64,000 nt of DNA, taken from the NCBI RefSeq assembly GCF_002358085.1, contig NZ_NTJD01000004.1, positions 124,001 to 188,000 of the forward strand, given 5' to 3'. Source of the DNA: Pseudothioclava arenosa. Lineage in GTDB: Bacteria; Pseudomonadota; Alphaproteobacteria; Rhodobacterales; Rhodobacteraceae. Shown piece by piece: positions 25,225 to 33,580 of the stretch. Numbering within the stretch: position 1 is the stretch's first letter; every line of letters begins with the position of its first letter. The translations under genes and the position numbers were made by a program. Under the pieces are notes generated by a model, which searched no databases, had not been told where the DNA came from, and was given only the letters and a program-made list of their open reading frames with translations.

Positions 25225-27519
25225 GTGTTGTGGGGGATTTTCGTGCTCACGCGGCCGAGAAGGTCAACTTGGGAGCAGCTGGTTCGGCTGCGCCGTCAGC
25301 GAAGGGTTCAGAACCTTGTCACGCTGGGGCTGGTCGTGCTCGGGCCGCTCCTGGCGGTGGCGACCTTTGTCGTCATGGGGCCACTCAAGCTGGGCGCGGA
25401 TTCGACGCTCCTGCGGCTGATCCTGCTGGCCGATTTCATCTATTTCCTGCTGCTCGCGGGCCTGATCCTGATGCGGCTGGCGCAGATCATCGCGGCACGG
25501 CGCGCGCGGTCAGCCGGCTCGCGTCTGACCCTGCGTCTGACCGGCGTGTTTGCGGGGATCGCGCTGATCCCGACGATCCTTGTCGCGATCTTTGCCGGCC
25601 TCACGGTGAACATCGGCCTTGAGGGCTGGTTCTCGGACCGGGTCCGCGAGGTGGTGGGCTCGTCGCTTGCCGCCGCCGAGGCCTATCAGGAAGAGCATCG
25701 CAGCGACCTGTCCGAAGACACCGAGGCGCTTGCGGCTTTTCTCAACCTGCGTCGGCAGGCGGCCAATTTCATGGATGACGGCGAGCTGCGCGAGATGCTG
25801 GTGCTGGGCCAGTCGAGCGTGCAGCGGGGTTTGAAAGAGGCCTATGTCATCGACGGTCTGGGGCAGATCGTGGCGCGTGGCGATCGCTCTTATCTCTTTG
25901 ATTTTGAACAGCCCGAGAGCAGCGAACTGGTGCGCGCGCTGCAAGGCGACATCGTTCTCGTCGAAGATTGGGACAACTCGGAATTCCGCGCGATCAAGCA
26001 TCTCGACGCCTTCGTCGACCGCTATCTTTACGTGTCGCGCACGGTCGATGGGCAGCTGTTGTCGCTTTTGGATGACACGCGCGAAACGGTGGGGCTTTAC
26101 CAGCAGCTTGAGGCCACGCGCGGGCGGGTGCTGTTTGAATTCGGCTTGGTCTATATCGGTTTTGCGCTGATCCTGATCCTCGCGGCAGTCTGGCTGGGTC
26201 TGTGGTTCGCCGAGCGTCTGTCGCGCCCGATCGGGCGGCTGGCGCAGGCGGCGGAGCGGGTCGGCGCGGGCGATCTTGATGCGCGGGTGATCGAGGCCGA
26301 GGGCGACGATGAGATCGCCACGCTCGGCGCCTCGTTCAACCGCATGACGCGCGAGCTGAAGCGTCAGCGCGAAGAGCTGGTCGCCTCGCACGAACTGACC
26401 GAAGAGCAGCGGCGGATGTTCGACTCGGTGCTCACCTCGGTGACCTCGGGGGTGATCGGGCTGGATGCCGAGGGCACGATCGAGTTCCTGAACCGCTCGG
26501 CGACCCGGCTGCTGGAGCTCGACGAGGGGCGCGATCATGGCTGTGCGCTGGCGGGCACGGTGCCGGAATTCGCCGGGCTTTTCCAGCGGTTGCGTGATGG
26601 CATCAGCGAGGTCGTGCAAGAGGAAATCCGGGTCTCGCGCAGCGGGCGGCTGGAAAGCCTGCTGGTGCGGATGGCCCTGCGGCGCAACGAGATGGGCGCA
26701 CCCGAAGGCTACGTGGTCGCCTTTGACGACGTGACCGAGCTGGTCTCGGCGCAGCGCATGGCGGCCTGGGGCGACGTGGCGCGGCGCATTGCGCATGAAA
26801 TCAAGAACCCGCTGACGCCGATCCAGCTGTCGGCGGAGCGCATCAAGCGCAAATTCCAGCGTGTCGAGGGCGTCGATCACGAGGCGCTCGATCAATATAC
26901 CGGCGTCATCATCCGCCAGACCAACGACCTGCGCCGGATCATCGACGAGTTCTCGCGTTTCGCCCGCATGCCCGAGCCCGACCGGCGCGATCACGATCTT
27001 GCGCGGCTGATGCGCGACGCGGTTCTGTTGCAAGAAGGCGCGCTGCATGGCGCGAAGCTCGTGGCGGACCTGCCCGAAGACGAGGTGATCGTCGAGCTCG
27101 ATGCGACGATGATTTCCCAGGCGGTCACGAACCTCATCAAGAACGCGGGCGAAGCGATTGAAAGCCTGGAGGAAAAGGGCGCGCCCGAGGGCTGGGCGCC
27201 GGAGGTGCGCGTGGCGATGAGCGTCGCGCCCGAGCAGGTGCTGATCCGGATCGCGGACAATGGCATCGGCCTGCCGCCCGATCGCGCACGCCTGTTCGAG
27301 CCCTATGTCACGACGCGCGCAAAGGGCACGGGGCTTGGCCTGCCGATCGTGAAGAAGATCATCGAAGAACATGGCGGGACGCTGGTGCTGACCGACGCGC
27401 CCGCCTTTGCCGACGGGGCGCATTCGGGCGCCCTCGCCGAAATCCGGTTGCCGCGCGCCCGCACGGGCACGCGCGCGATCACCGAAAGAGCGAGCGACCT
27501 CGCAGCGGGGATGAAATGA
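25225..27519 (+). CDS. ntrY: Nitrogen/redox sensor kinase NtrY
   Basis: A 764-residue membrane histidine kinase. Helices near 33-52, 64-84 and 100-120 precede an extracytoplasmic domain (about 125-300), then another helix (about 305-330), HAMP (AERLSRPIGRLAQAAERVGAGD), PAS (about 395-500), and the kinase core with His524 in [20 protein letters not shown] and the ATP motif TRAKGTGLGLPIVKKIIEEH. Start GTG 25225 or GTG 25243, both with purine-rich sites. It overlaps ntrX by ATGA. The family partner NtrX links nitrogen and oxygen/redox signals in related bacteria. Confidence 0.94.
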   Translation: MLWGIFVLTRPRRSTWEQLVRLRRQRRVQNLVTLGLVVLGPLLAVATFVVMGPLKLGADSTLLRLILLADFIYFLLLAGLILMRLAQIIAARRARSAGSRLTLRLTGVFAGIALIPTILVAIFAGLTVNIGLEGWFSDRVREVVGSSLAAAEAYQEEHRSDLSEDTEALAAFLNLRRQAANFMDDGELREMLVLGQSSVQRGLKEAYVIDGLGQIVARGDRSYLFDFEQPESSELVRALQGDIVLVEDWDNSEFRAIKHLDAFVDRYLYVSRTVDGQLLSLLDDTRETVGLYQQLEATRGRVLFEFGLVYIGFALILILAAVWLGLWFAERLSRPIGRLAQAAERVGAGDLDARVIEAEGDDEIATLGASFNRMTRELKRQREELVASHELTEEQRRMFDSVLTSVTSGVIGLDAEGTIEFLNRSATRLLELDEGRDHGCALAGTVPEFAGLFQRLRDGISEVVQEEIRVSRSGRLESLLVRMALRRNEMGAPEGYVVAFDDVTELVSAQRMAAWGDVARRIAHEIKNPLTPIQLSAERIKRKFQRVEGVDHEALDQYTGVIIRQTNDLRRIIDEFSRFARMPEPDRRDHDLARLMRDAVLLQEGALHGAKLVADLPEDEVIVELDATMISQAVTNLIKNAGEAIESLEEKGAPEGWAPEVRVAMSVAPEQVLIRIADNGIGLPPDRARLFEPYVTTRAKGTGLGLPIVKKIIEEHGGTLVLTDAPAFADGAHSGALAEIRLPRARTGTRAITERASDLAAGMK

Positions 27520-28928
27520 GTGACATTCTGATTGTGGACGACGAAAAAGACATCCGCGAACTGATCGCGGATATTCTGGGGGACGAAGGCTATCAGACGC
27601 GGATGGCGGGCCATTCCGACGAGTGCATGGATCAGCTCAACACCGCCGAGCCTTCGCTGATGATCCTCGACATCTGGCTGAAGGACAGCCGGATGGACGG
27701 GATCGACATCCTCAAGCACGTCAAGCGCAACAACCCCGATGTGCCGGTGATCATCATCTCGGGGCATGGCAATATCGAGATCGCCGTCGCCGCGATCAAG
27801 CAGGGCGCCTATGACTTCATCGAGAAGCCCTTCAACATCGACCAGCTTCTGGTGGTGGTCTCGCGGGCGATGGAGACGGCGCGGCTGCGGCGCGAAAACT
27901 CGTCGCTGCGTCGGCAGGGCGGCGAGTTGGGCGAGATGATCGGCCAGTCGCTGGGTTTCAAGAAGCTGCGCGACCAGCTCGACAAGGTGACGAAATCGAA
28001 CGGTCGGGTGATGCTGACCGGCGAGCCGGGCTCGGGCAAGGAGGCGGCGGCGCGCTTCATCCATGCCAATTCGAACCGCGCCAGCGCGCCTTTCGTCACT
28101 GTGAATTCTGCCTCGATCGAGCCCGAACGCATGGAAGAGGTGCTGTTTGGCCGCGAAACGGCTGAGCGCGGCGTGGAAAAGGGGCTGCTGGAGCAGGCCC
28201 ATGGCGGGGTGATCTATTTCGACGAAGTGGCCGACATGCCGCTGGGCACGCAATCCAAGATCCTGCGCGTGCTGACCGAGCAGCAATTCACCCGCGTCGG
28301 CGGCGCCGACAAGGTGCGGGTCGACCTGCGGGTGATTTCCTCGACCACGCGCGACCTGCGCACGCAGATCGCCTCGGGCGAATTCCGGCAGGAACTGTAC
28401 GACCGGCTCAACGTCGTGCCGATCCCGGTGCCCGCGCTGGCCGAGCGGCGCGAGGATGTGCCGCTTCTGGCGCGCCATTTCATCGAAGGGTTCAACCGCG
28501 CCCAGGGCCTGCCGCTGCGCGATATCTCGGAAGAGGCGGCGGCGGCGATGCAGACGATGGACTGGCCGGGCAACATCCGCCAGCTGCGCAACGTGATCGA
28601 GCGCGTGCTGATCCTCGGCGAGGGCACGGGCCCGATTGAGGCGCGCGAATTGCCGCGCGAGAATGAGGCCGAAAGCGACGAGGGGCGGCTTTCGCTCAGC
28701 GGGCAGCTCGCGACTTTGCCGCTGCGCGAGGCGCGCGAACTCTTCGAGCGCGAATACCTGCTGACCCAGATCAACCGCTTTGGCGGCAATATCTCGCGCA
28801 CCGCGGCCTTCGTCGGGATGGAGCGCTCGGCGCTGCATCGCAAGCTGAAATCGCTGGGCGTGGTAACCAGCCAGAAGGCGGGTGCGCGGGTCGCGCATCT
28901 GGAAGACGACGAAGAGGCTGACGATTGA
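27516..28928 (+). CDS. ntrX: Response regulator NtrX, GAFTGA-less type
   Basis: A 470-residue NtrC-family regulator paired with NtrY. Receiver Asp52 in MILDIWLKD, Walker A GEPGSGKE (about residues 168-175), Walker B VIYFDEVADMPLGTQ and a C-terminal HTH (FGGNISRTAAFVGMERSALHRKL). In the sigma-54 loop, where NtrC-type activators read LFGHEKGAFTGA, this protein has LFGRETAERGVEKG, so GAFTGA is lost and sigma-54 contact is unlikely. An acidic tail (HLEDDEEADD) closes the protein. Confidence 0.94.
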   Translation: MSDILIVDDEKDIRELIADILGDEGYQTRMAGHSDECMDQLNTAEPSLMILDIWLKDSRMDGIDILKHVKRNNPDVPVIIISGHGNIEIAVAAIKQGAYDFIEKPFNIDQLLVVVSRAMETARLRRENSSLRRQGGELGEMIGQSLGFKKLRDQLDKVTKSNGRVMLTGEPGSGKEAAARFIHANSNRASAPFVTVNSASIEPERMEEVLFGRETAERGVEKGLLEQAHGGVIYFDEVADMPLGTQSKILRVLTEQQFTRVGGADKVRVDLRVISSTTRDLRTQIASGEFRQELYDRLNVVPIPVPALAERREDVPLLARHFIEGFNRAQGLPLRDISEEAAAAMQTMDWPGNIRQLRNVIERVLILGEGTGPIEARELPRENEAESDEGRLSLSGQLATLPLREARELFEREYLLTQINRFGGNISRTAAFVGMERSALHRKLKSLGVVTSQKAGARVAHLEDDEEADD

Positions 28929-28983
28929 CCCTGTCGCCGCCGCGGCATAGAGATCAGGGCAAGCCGAGCGTGGAGGGCATCCG

Positions 28984-30360
28984 ATGAAGGTCATCATCTG
29001 CGGGGCAGGGCAGGTCGGTTGGCAGATCGCGCGCCATCTGGCCAGCGAACGCAATGACGTGACGATCGTCGACAGCAATCCAGAACTGGTGCGCCGCGCC
29101 GCGGATACGCTTGACGTTCAGGGGATCGTGGGCTTTGCCTCGCATCCAGACGTGCTCGAACGCGCCGGCGCGCGCGATTGCGACCTGATCATCGCCGCGA
29201 CCTATTCGGATGAGGTGAACATGGTCACCTGTCAGGTCGCGCATTCGGTCTTCGGGATCACCCGCAAGATCGCGCGGGTGCGCTCGCAATCCTATCTGGC
29301 GGCGCAATATTCCGACCTTTACCGGCGCGAGCACCTGCCGATCGACGTCATCATCTCGCCCGAGCGCGAGGTGGCCGATGCTGCGCTACAGCGCCTTGCG
29401 GCGCCCGCGACGTTCGATACCGAAAGCTTCCTCGGCGGCGAGGCGCAGCTTCTGGGGATCGTTCTGGACGAAGATTGCCCGGTGCTGAACACGCCGCTCA
29501 ATCAGCTGACCGACCTGTTCTCGACGCTGCGCGCGCGGGTGGTGGGCGTGCGTCGCGAGGGGCGTCTGTTCGCGCCCGAGCCCGCCGACCAGCTTTTCGA
29601 AAATGATCAGGTCTATTGCTTTGCCCATGCCGAGGACGTGGACCGGACGCTGGAAATCTTTGGCAAGGCGACCTTCAAGCAGGAGCGCGTCGTCATCATC
29701 GGTGGCGGCAATGTCGGGCTGGCGGTGGCGCGCGCGCTCGAGGCGCGCACCAGCCGCGTGCGCGCCAAGGTGATCGAAAAGAACCGCCAGATGGCCGAAC
29801 GTGCCGCCGATGCGTTGGAACGCACGATCGTTCTGAATGGCGACGGGCTTTCGTCGGAGCTGTTGGAGGAAGCCAATATCGACCGTGCCGACGCGGTGCT
29901 GGTTGTGACCGACGACGACAAGACCAACATCCTCGCCGCGGTGCGCGCCAAGCAGGCGGGCTGCAAGCTGGCGATCAGCCTGGTGAACGACCCGACGCTG
30001 GTGCCCCTGATGGGGCCGCTGGACATCGACGCCTATATCAACCCGCGCGCGACCACCGTGTCGTCGATCCTGCGCCACATCCGGCATGGCCGGGTGCGCG
30101 GCGTCTATTCGATCGGCGATGCCGAGGCCGAGATCATCGAGGCTCAGGTCATGGGCACCTCGCCGATCACCGGCAAGCCGGTGCGCGACGTGCCCTTCCC
30201 CGAGGGCGTTCTGGTCGGCGCGCTGAAAAAGGGCGACAAGGTCGTCACGCCGCGCGGCGACACCCGGATCGACGAGGGCGATATCATCGTGCTCTTCGCG
30301 CTCTCGGCCGACATCCCCGAGGTGGAGCGCCTGTTGCAGGTCTCCATCGACTTCTTCTGA
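28984..30360 (+). CDS. trkA: Trk potassium uptake regulatory protein TrkA
   Basis: A 458-residue cytosolic gating subunit with two tandem KTN/RCK modules. Each has an NAD-binding Rossmann start: IICGAGQVGWQIARHLASE (residues 4-22) and VIIGGGNVGLAVARALE (about 235-251). RCK-C domains follow each (about 140-225 and 370-458). It directly precedes trkH (7-base gap), so regulator and channel are co-expressed. The position after ntrYX is conserved in alphaproteobacteria. Confidence 0.95.
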   Translation: MKVIICGAGQVGWQIARHLASERNDVTIVDSNPELVRRAADTLDVQGIVGFASHPDVLERAGARDCDLIIAATYSDEVNMVTCQVAHSVFGITRKIARVRSQSYLAAQYSDLYRREHLPIDVIISPEREVADAALQRLAAPATFDTESFLGGEAQLLGIVLDEDCPVLNTPLNQLTDLFSTLRARVVGVRREGRLFAPEPADQLFENDQVYCFAHAEDVDRTLEIFGKATFKQERVVIIGGGNVGLAVARALEARTSRVRAKVIEKNRQMAERAADALERTIVLNGDGLSSELLEEANIDRADAVLVVTDDDKTNILAAVRAKQAGCKLAISLVNDPTLVPLMGPLDIDAYINPRATTVSSILRHIRHGRVRGVYSIGDAEAEIIEAQVMGTSPITGKPVRDVPFPEGVLVGALKKGDKVVTPRGDTRIDEGDIIVLFALSADIPEVERLLQVSIDFF

Positions 30361-30367
30361 GGCGCAG

Positions 30368-31885
30368 ATGCTTGCGCTGCTGCATAGGCTGCCGATTTTC
30401 GTGATCCTGATGGGGATCGGCGCGCTGGCGATGTATCTGCCGGCGGCCCATGCTCTGGCGGTGCGCGAGCATGACGTCGCGCGACCATTTTTCTACACCG
30501 GCACGCTGTTCCTGTTCGTCTCGGCGCTGATCGGGCTGGCGACGGCGGCGAACGCGCCCGGCCATGTCGCGCGCAACCAGTTGCTGACGCTCCTGGGGGC
30601 GTTCACGCTTCTGCCGCTGATGCTGGCGATCCCTTTCAACGAGGCGGTGCCCGACACCGGGCTGTTCAACAGCTGGTGGGAGATGGTCTCGGCGCTCACC
30701 ACCACGGGCGGCACGCTGTATGCGCCCGAGCGGCTGGAGCCCTCGCTGCATCTTTGGCGCGCGACGGTGGGCTGGCTTGGCGGTTTCCTGATGCTGGTGA
30801 TGGCGATCGCGGTTCTGGCGCCGCTGCGGCTTGGCGGCTTCGAGGTGTTTGCAGGCACCGAGATCGGCTCGAGCTCGTTTTTCTCTGCCGCGCGGCGCGA
30901 TGGCGTGGCCGATACCTCGGTGCGGCTGGGCCATTACGTGCTGCGGCTTTTGCCCGTCTACACCGGGCTGACGCTGGTGCTCTGGATACTTTTGCTGATT
31001 GCGGGCGATCCCTCGCTGGTGGCGCTGTGCCACGCGATGTCGGTGCTGGCGACCTCGGGGATTTCGCCGATCGGGGGCGTTGATGCCGCGCCCTCGGGCT
31101 TCGCTGGCGAGGCATTCCTGCTGGTGTTCTTTCTTCCGGCCCTGTCGCGGCGGTTCTGGCCGGGCGGGGGCGAGCTGCGGGCGTCGGACAAGCTTTGGAA
31201 CGACCCGGAGCTGGTGCTGGCCGCAACCCTCGTGCTCAGCGTGAGCCTGCTTCTGGTGCTGCGCCACTGGATCGCGACGCTCGAGGTCTCGGGCGCGCAG
31301 CCCGCCGCCGCCTTCAGCGCGTTCTGGGGCGCGCTGTTCACCGCGCTCTCGTTCCTGACCACAACGGGCTTCGATTCCAGCGCCTGGGGCGAGGCGCGGC
31401 AATGGTCGGGGCTTCCGACCTCGGGGTTGGTGCTGGCGGGGCTCGCCATCGTCGGCGGTGGGGTTGCGACCACCACCGGCGGCGTGCGCCTGCTGCGGGT
31501 CTACGCGCTTTTGCGTCACGGCGAGCGCGAATTGCAAAAGATGATCTACCCGCGCTCGGTGCTCGGCGGCGGCGCCGTGGAGCGCCACCTGCGCCGTGAG
31601 GGAGCCTATATCGCCTGGGTGTTCTTCATGCTCTTCGCGCTGGCGATCGCGGTGGTGATGGGGGCGCTGTCGCTGGCGGGGCTCGATTTCGAACCGGCCA
31701 CGATCCTGACCATCGCCGCATTGTCGAACACCGGGCCGCTCGCGGACCTCGCCGCCTCGGTGCCGCTCAGCTGGGCCGAACTGGACACCAGCACCAAGTT
31801 CATCTTGGCGATGACGATGGTGCTGGGCCGGCTCGAGACGCTGGCCATCGTCGCGCTCTTCAACCCCGAATTCTGGCGCAGCTGA
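30368..31885 (+). CDS. trkH: TrkH family potassium uptake channel subunit
   Basis: A 505-residue inner-membrane K+ transporter subunit with about ten helices. Four selectivity-filter repeats can be traced, for example VSALTTTGGTLYAPE (about residues 107-121), VLATSGISPIGG (about 225), FLTTTGFDSSAWGE (about 330) and LSNTGPLADLA (about 455). It works with TrkA, encoded just upstream. It ends 124 bases before hfq, in a gap with two hairpins. Confidence 0.93.
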   Translation: MLALLHRLPIFVILMGIGALAMYLPAAHALAVREHDVARPFFYTGTLFLFVSALIGLATAANAPGHVARNQLLTLLGAFTLLPLMLAIPFNEAVPDTGLFNSWWEMVSALTTTGGTLYAPERLEPSLHLWRATVGWLGGFLMLVMAIAVLAPLRLGGFEVFAGTEIGSSSFFSAARRDGVADTSVRLGHYVLRLLPVYTGLTLVLWILLLIAGDPSLVALCHAMSVLATSGISPIGGVDAAPSGFAGEAFLLVFFLPALSRRFWPGGGELRASDKLWNDPELVLAATLVLSVSLLLVLRHWIATLEVSGAQPAAAFSAFWGALFTALSFLTTTGFDSSAWGEARQWSGLPTSGLVLAGLAIVGGGVATTTGGVRLLRVYALLRHGERELQKMIYPRSVLGGGAVERHLRREGAYIAWVFFMLFALAIAVVMGALSLAGLDFEPATILTIAALSNTGPLADLAASVPLSWAELDTSTKFILAMTMVLGRLETLAIVALFNPEFWRS

Positions 31886-31933
31886 ACGCGCGCCGGAGCC
31901 AAAGCCCTAACAGGCTGAATTTGGGGCTGGAAT

Positions 31934-31978
31934 CTCGGTATGAAATCTTCATACTGAGTTAAGGGCGGATTTCCGCCC
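31934..31978 (+). promoter_or_regulatory. Two hairpins in the trkH-hfq gap
   Basis: CTCGGTATGAA-ATC-TTCATACTGAG (31934-31958; 11 bp with one G-U pair) is followed by TTAA and then GGGCGG-ATTT-CCGCCC (31963-31978). Neither has a T-run. They may end trkH transcripts, form part of the hfq leader, or be an operator. Confidence 0.45.
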
Positions 31979-32009
31979 GAAACGCGCGACAAAAATAAAG
32001 GCAAGAGCA

Positions 32010-32243
32010 ATGGCTGCCGATAAACAAAACTTGCAGGACGCATTTCTTAATCATGTGCGCAAGGCGAAGGTTCCGGTCACGATCTTTCTGATCAACGGGG
32101 TCAAGCTTCAGGGCGTGATTACCTGGTTTGATAATTTCTGTGTGCTGCTGCGCCGCGACGGGCAGAGCCAGCTGGTGTACAAACACGCGATCTCGACGAT
32201 CATGCCGGGTCAGCCGATCTCTCTGTACGAGGGCGACGACTGA
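32010..32243 (+). CDS. hfq: RNA chaperone Hfq
   Basis: A 77-residue hexameric Sm-like protein that pairs small RNAs with mRNAs. The Sm1 motif ([21 protein letters not shown], about residues 23-43) and Sm2 motif ([13 protein letters not shown], about 54-66) are intact; the C-terminus is short, as is usual in Rhodobacter. RBS AAAGGCAAGAGCA precedes the ATG. Its presence supports the idea that the two small-RNA candidates in this window could be Hfq clients. It is followed closely by hflX, the conserved pair. Confidence 0.96.
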   Translation: MAADKQNLQDAFLNHVRKAKVPVTIFLINGVKLQGVITWFDNFCVLLRRDGQSQLVYKHAISTIMPGQPISLYEGDD

Positions 32244-32284
32244 GCGAGCCGGTTTCCTCTCGCGAGCGGCCCACGCGGGCCTGG

Positions 32285-33523
32285 GTGCTCCACCCCGCCA
32301 TGAAGGCGGTGGCGTCTCGACGCTTGCCCGAACACGGGCTGGCCGAGGCCGTGTCGCTGGCCGCGGCCCTGCCGGATCTGGACGTGGTCGGTTCCGAGGT
32401 CGTTTCGCTCCCCAAACCCCATGCCGGGCATCTTTTCGGCACCGGCAAGCTGGCCGAGTTGAAGGAACGCCTCAAGGCCGCCGAGGTCGACCTTGTGCTG
32501 GTCGACGGGCCGGTCAGCCCGGTGCAGCAACGCAACATGGAAAAGGAATGGGGCGTCAAGCTTCTGGACCGGACCGGGCTGATCCTTGAAATCTTCGCCG
32601 ATCGCGCCCGCACGCGCGAAGGCGTGCTGCAGGTGGAACTCGCGGCGCTCAGCTACCAACGCACCCGCCTCGTGCGCGCCTGGACCCACCTCGAACGCCA
32701 GCGCGGCGGGCTTGGCTTCGTCGGCGGCCCCGGCGAGACCCAGATCGAGGCCGACCGCCGCGCCATCGACGAGCAAGTCATCCGCATCCGCCGCCAGCTT
32801 GCCAAGGTGGTGAAAACCCGCGAATTGCACCGCGCCGCGCGCCGCAAGGTGCCGTTCCCAATTGTTGCGCTCGTGGGCTATACGAACGCCGGAAAATCTA
32901 CGCTTTTCAACCGCATGACCGGCGCCGAGGTGATGGCGAAGGACATGCTTTTCGCCACGCTCGACCCGACTATGCGCGGCGTCACGCTGCCCTCGGGGCG
33001 CAAGGTGATCCTCTCGGACACGGTGGGCTTCATCTCGGATCTGCCGCATGAGCTGGTCGCCGCCTTCCGCGCCACGCTCGAAGAGGTGCTGGAGGCGGAT
33101 CTGATCCTGCATGTCCGCGACATCGCCCATCCCGAGACCGAGGAACAGGCCGAAGATGTCGGCGAAATCCTGGAATCGCTCGGCGTCGACGAGGATGTCG
33201 CGCTGATCGAGGTCTGGAACAAGATCGACGCGCTCTCACCCGAGCTGCGCGCTGCGCTTCTGGTGCAAGACGCGCGGCGCGGCGACATTCAGGCGGTGTC
33301 GGCACTGACCGGCGAGGGGCTCGACCCGCTCCTGGCCGCGATCGAAGAGCGCCTCGCCGAGGAACGGATCACCGAAACCCTGCATCTGCCCTTCGCCGCC
33401 GGCCGCCAACACGCCTGGCTCCACGAACAGAATGTCGTGCGCGAAGAAACCCAGGGCGAGACCGGCTGGGAGATTGAACTCAGCTGGACGGAAACCCAGC
33501 GCGCCCGCTTCCGCGCGCTTTGA
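32285..33523 (+). CDS. hflX: Ribosome-associated GTPase HflX
   Basis: A 412-residue GTPase that splits or rescues stalled ribosomes. N-terminal HflX domain with KPHAGHLFGTGKLAELKE (about 40-57) and QRNMEKEWGVKLLDRTGLILEIFA; G domain with G1 GYTNAGKST (about 198-206), G3 DTVGFISDLP and G4 NKID. The first standard start in frame is GTG 32285. However, the frame stays open upstream and the family block TRAWVLHP begins before that GTG, so the true start may be CTG 32240, which overlaps the hfq stop. Confidence 0.93.
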   Translation: MLHPAMKAVASRRLPEHGLAEAVSLAAALPDLDVVGSEVVSLPKPHAGHLFGTGKLAELKERLKAAEVDLVLVDGPVSPVQQRNMEKEWGVKLLDRTGLILEIFADRARTREGVLQVELAALSYQRTRLVRAWTHLERQRGGLGFVGGPGETQIEADRRAIDEQVIRIRRQLAKVVKTRELHRAARRKVPFPIVALVGYTNAGKSTLFNRMTGAEVMAKDMLFATLDPTMRGVTLPSGRKVILSDTVGFISDLPHELVAAFRATLEEVLEADLILHVRDIAHPETEEQAEDVGEILESLGVDEDVALIEVWNKIDALSPELRAALLVQDARRGDIQAVSALTGEGLDPLLAAIEERLAEERITETLHLPFAAGRQHAWLHEQNVVREETQGETGWEIELSWTETQRARFRAL

Positions 33524-33558
33524 CGCCTCCGCCTTCTTCTTGGCAAAAATACGCGAAA
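33524..33558. repeat. Dispersed intergenic repeat, copy D (half unit)
   Basis: CGCCTCCGCC is followed by TTCTTCTTGGCAAAAATACGC, the same core as the right arm of copy F (56642-56663). It begins at the hflX stop codon and lies between convergent genes. Confidence 0.7.
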
Positions 33559-33580
33559 CCAAGGCCTTGCAAGGCGATGC

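Noticed and set aside
25225-25260. Frameshift at the ntrY start
   Set aside because: Two GTG codons with purine-rich upstream sequence explain the lack of an ATG; no break in the frame is needed.
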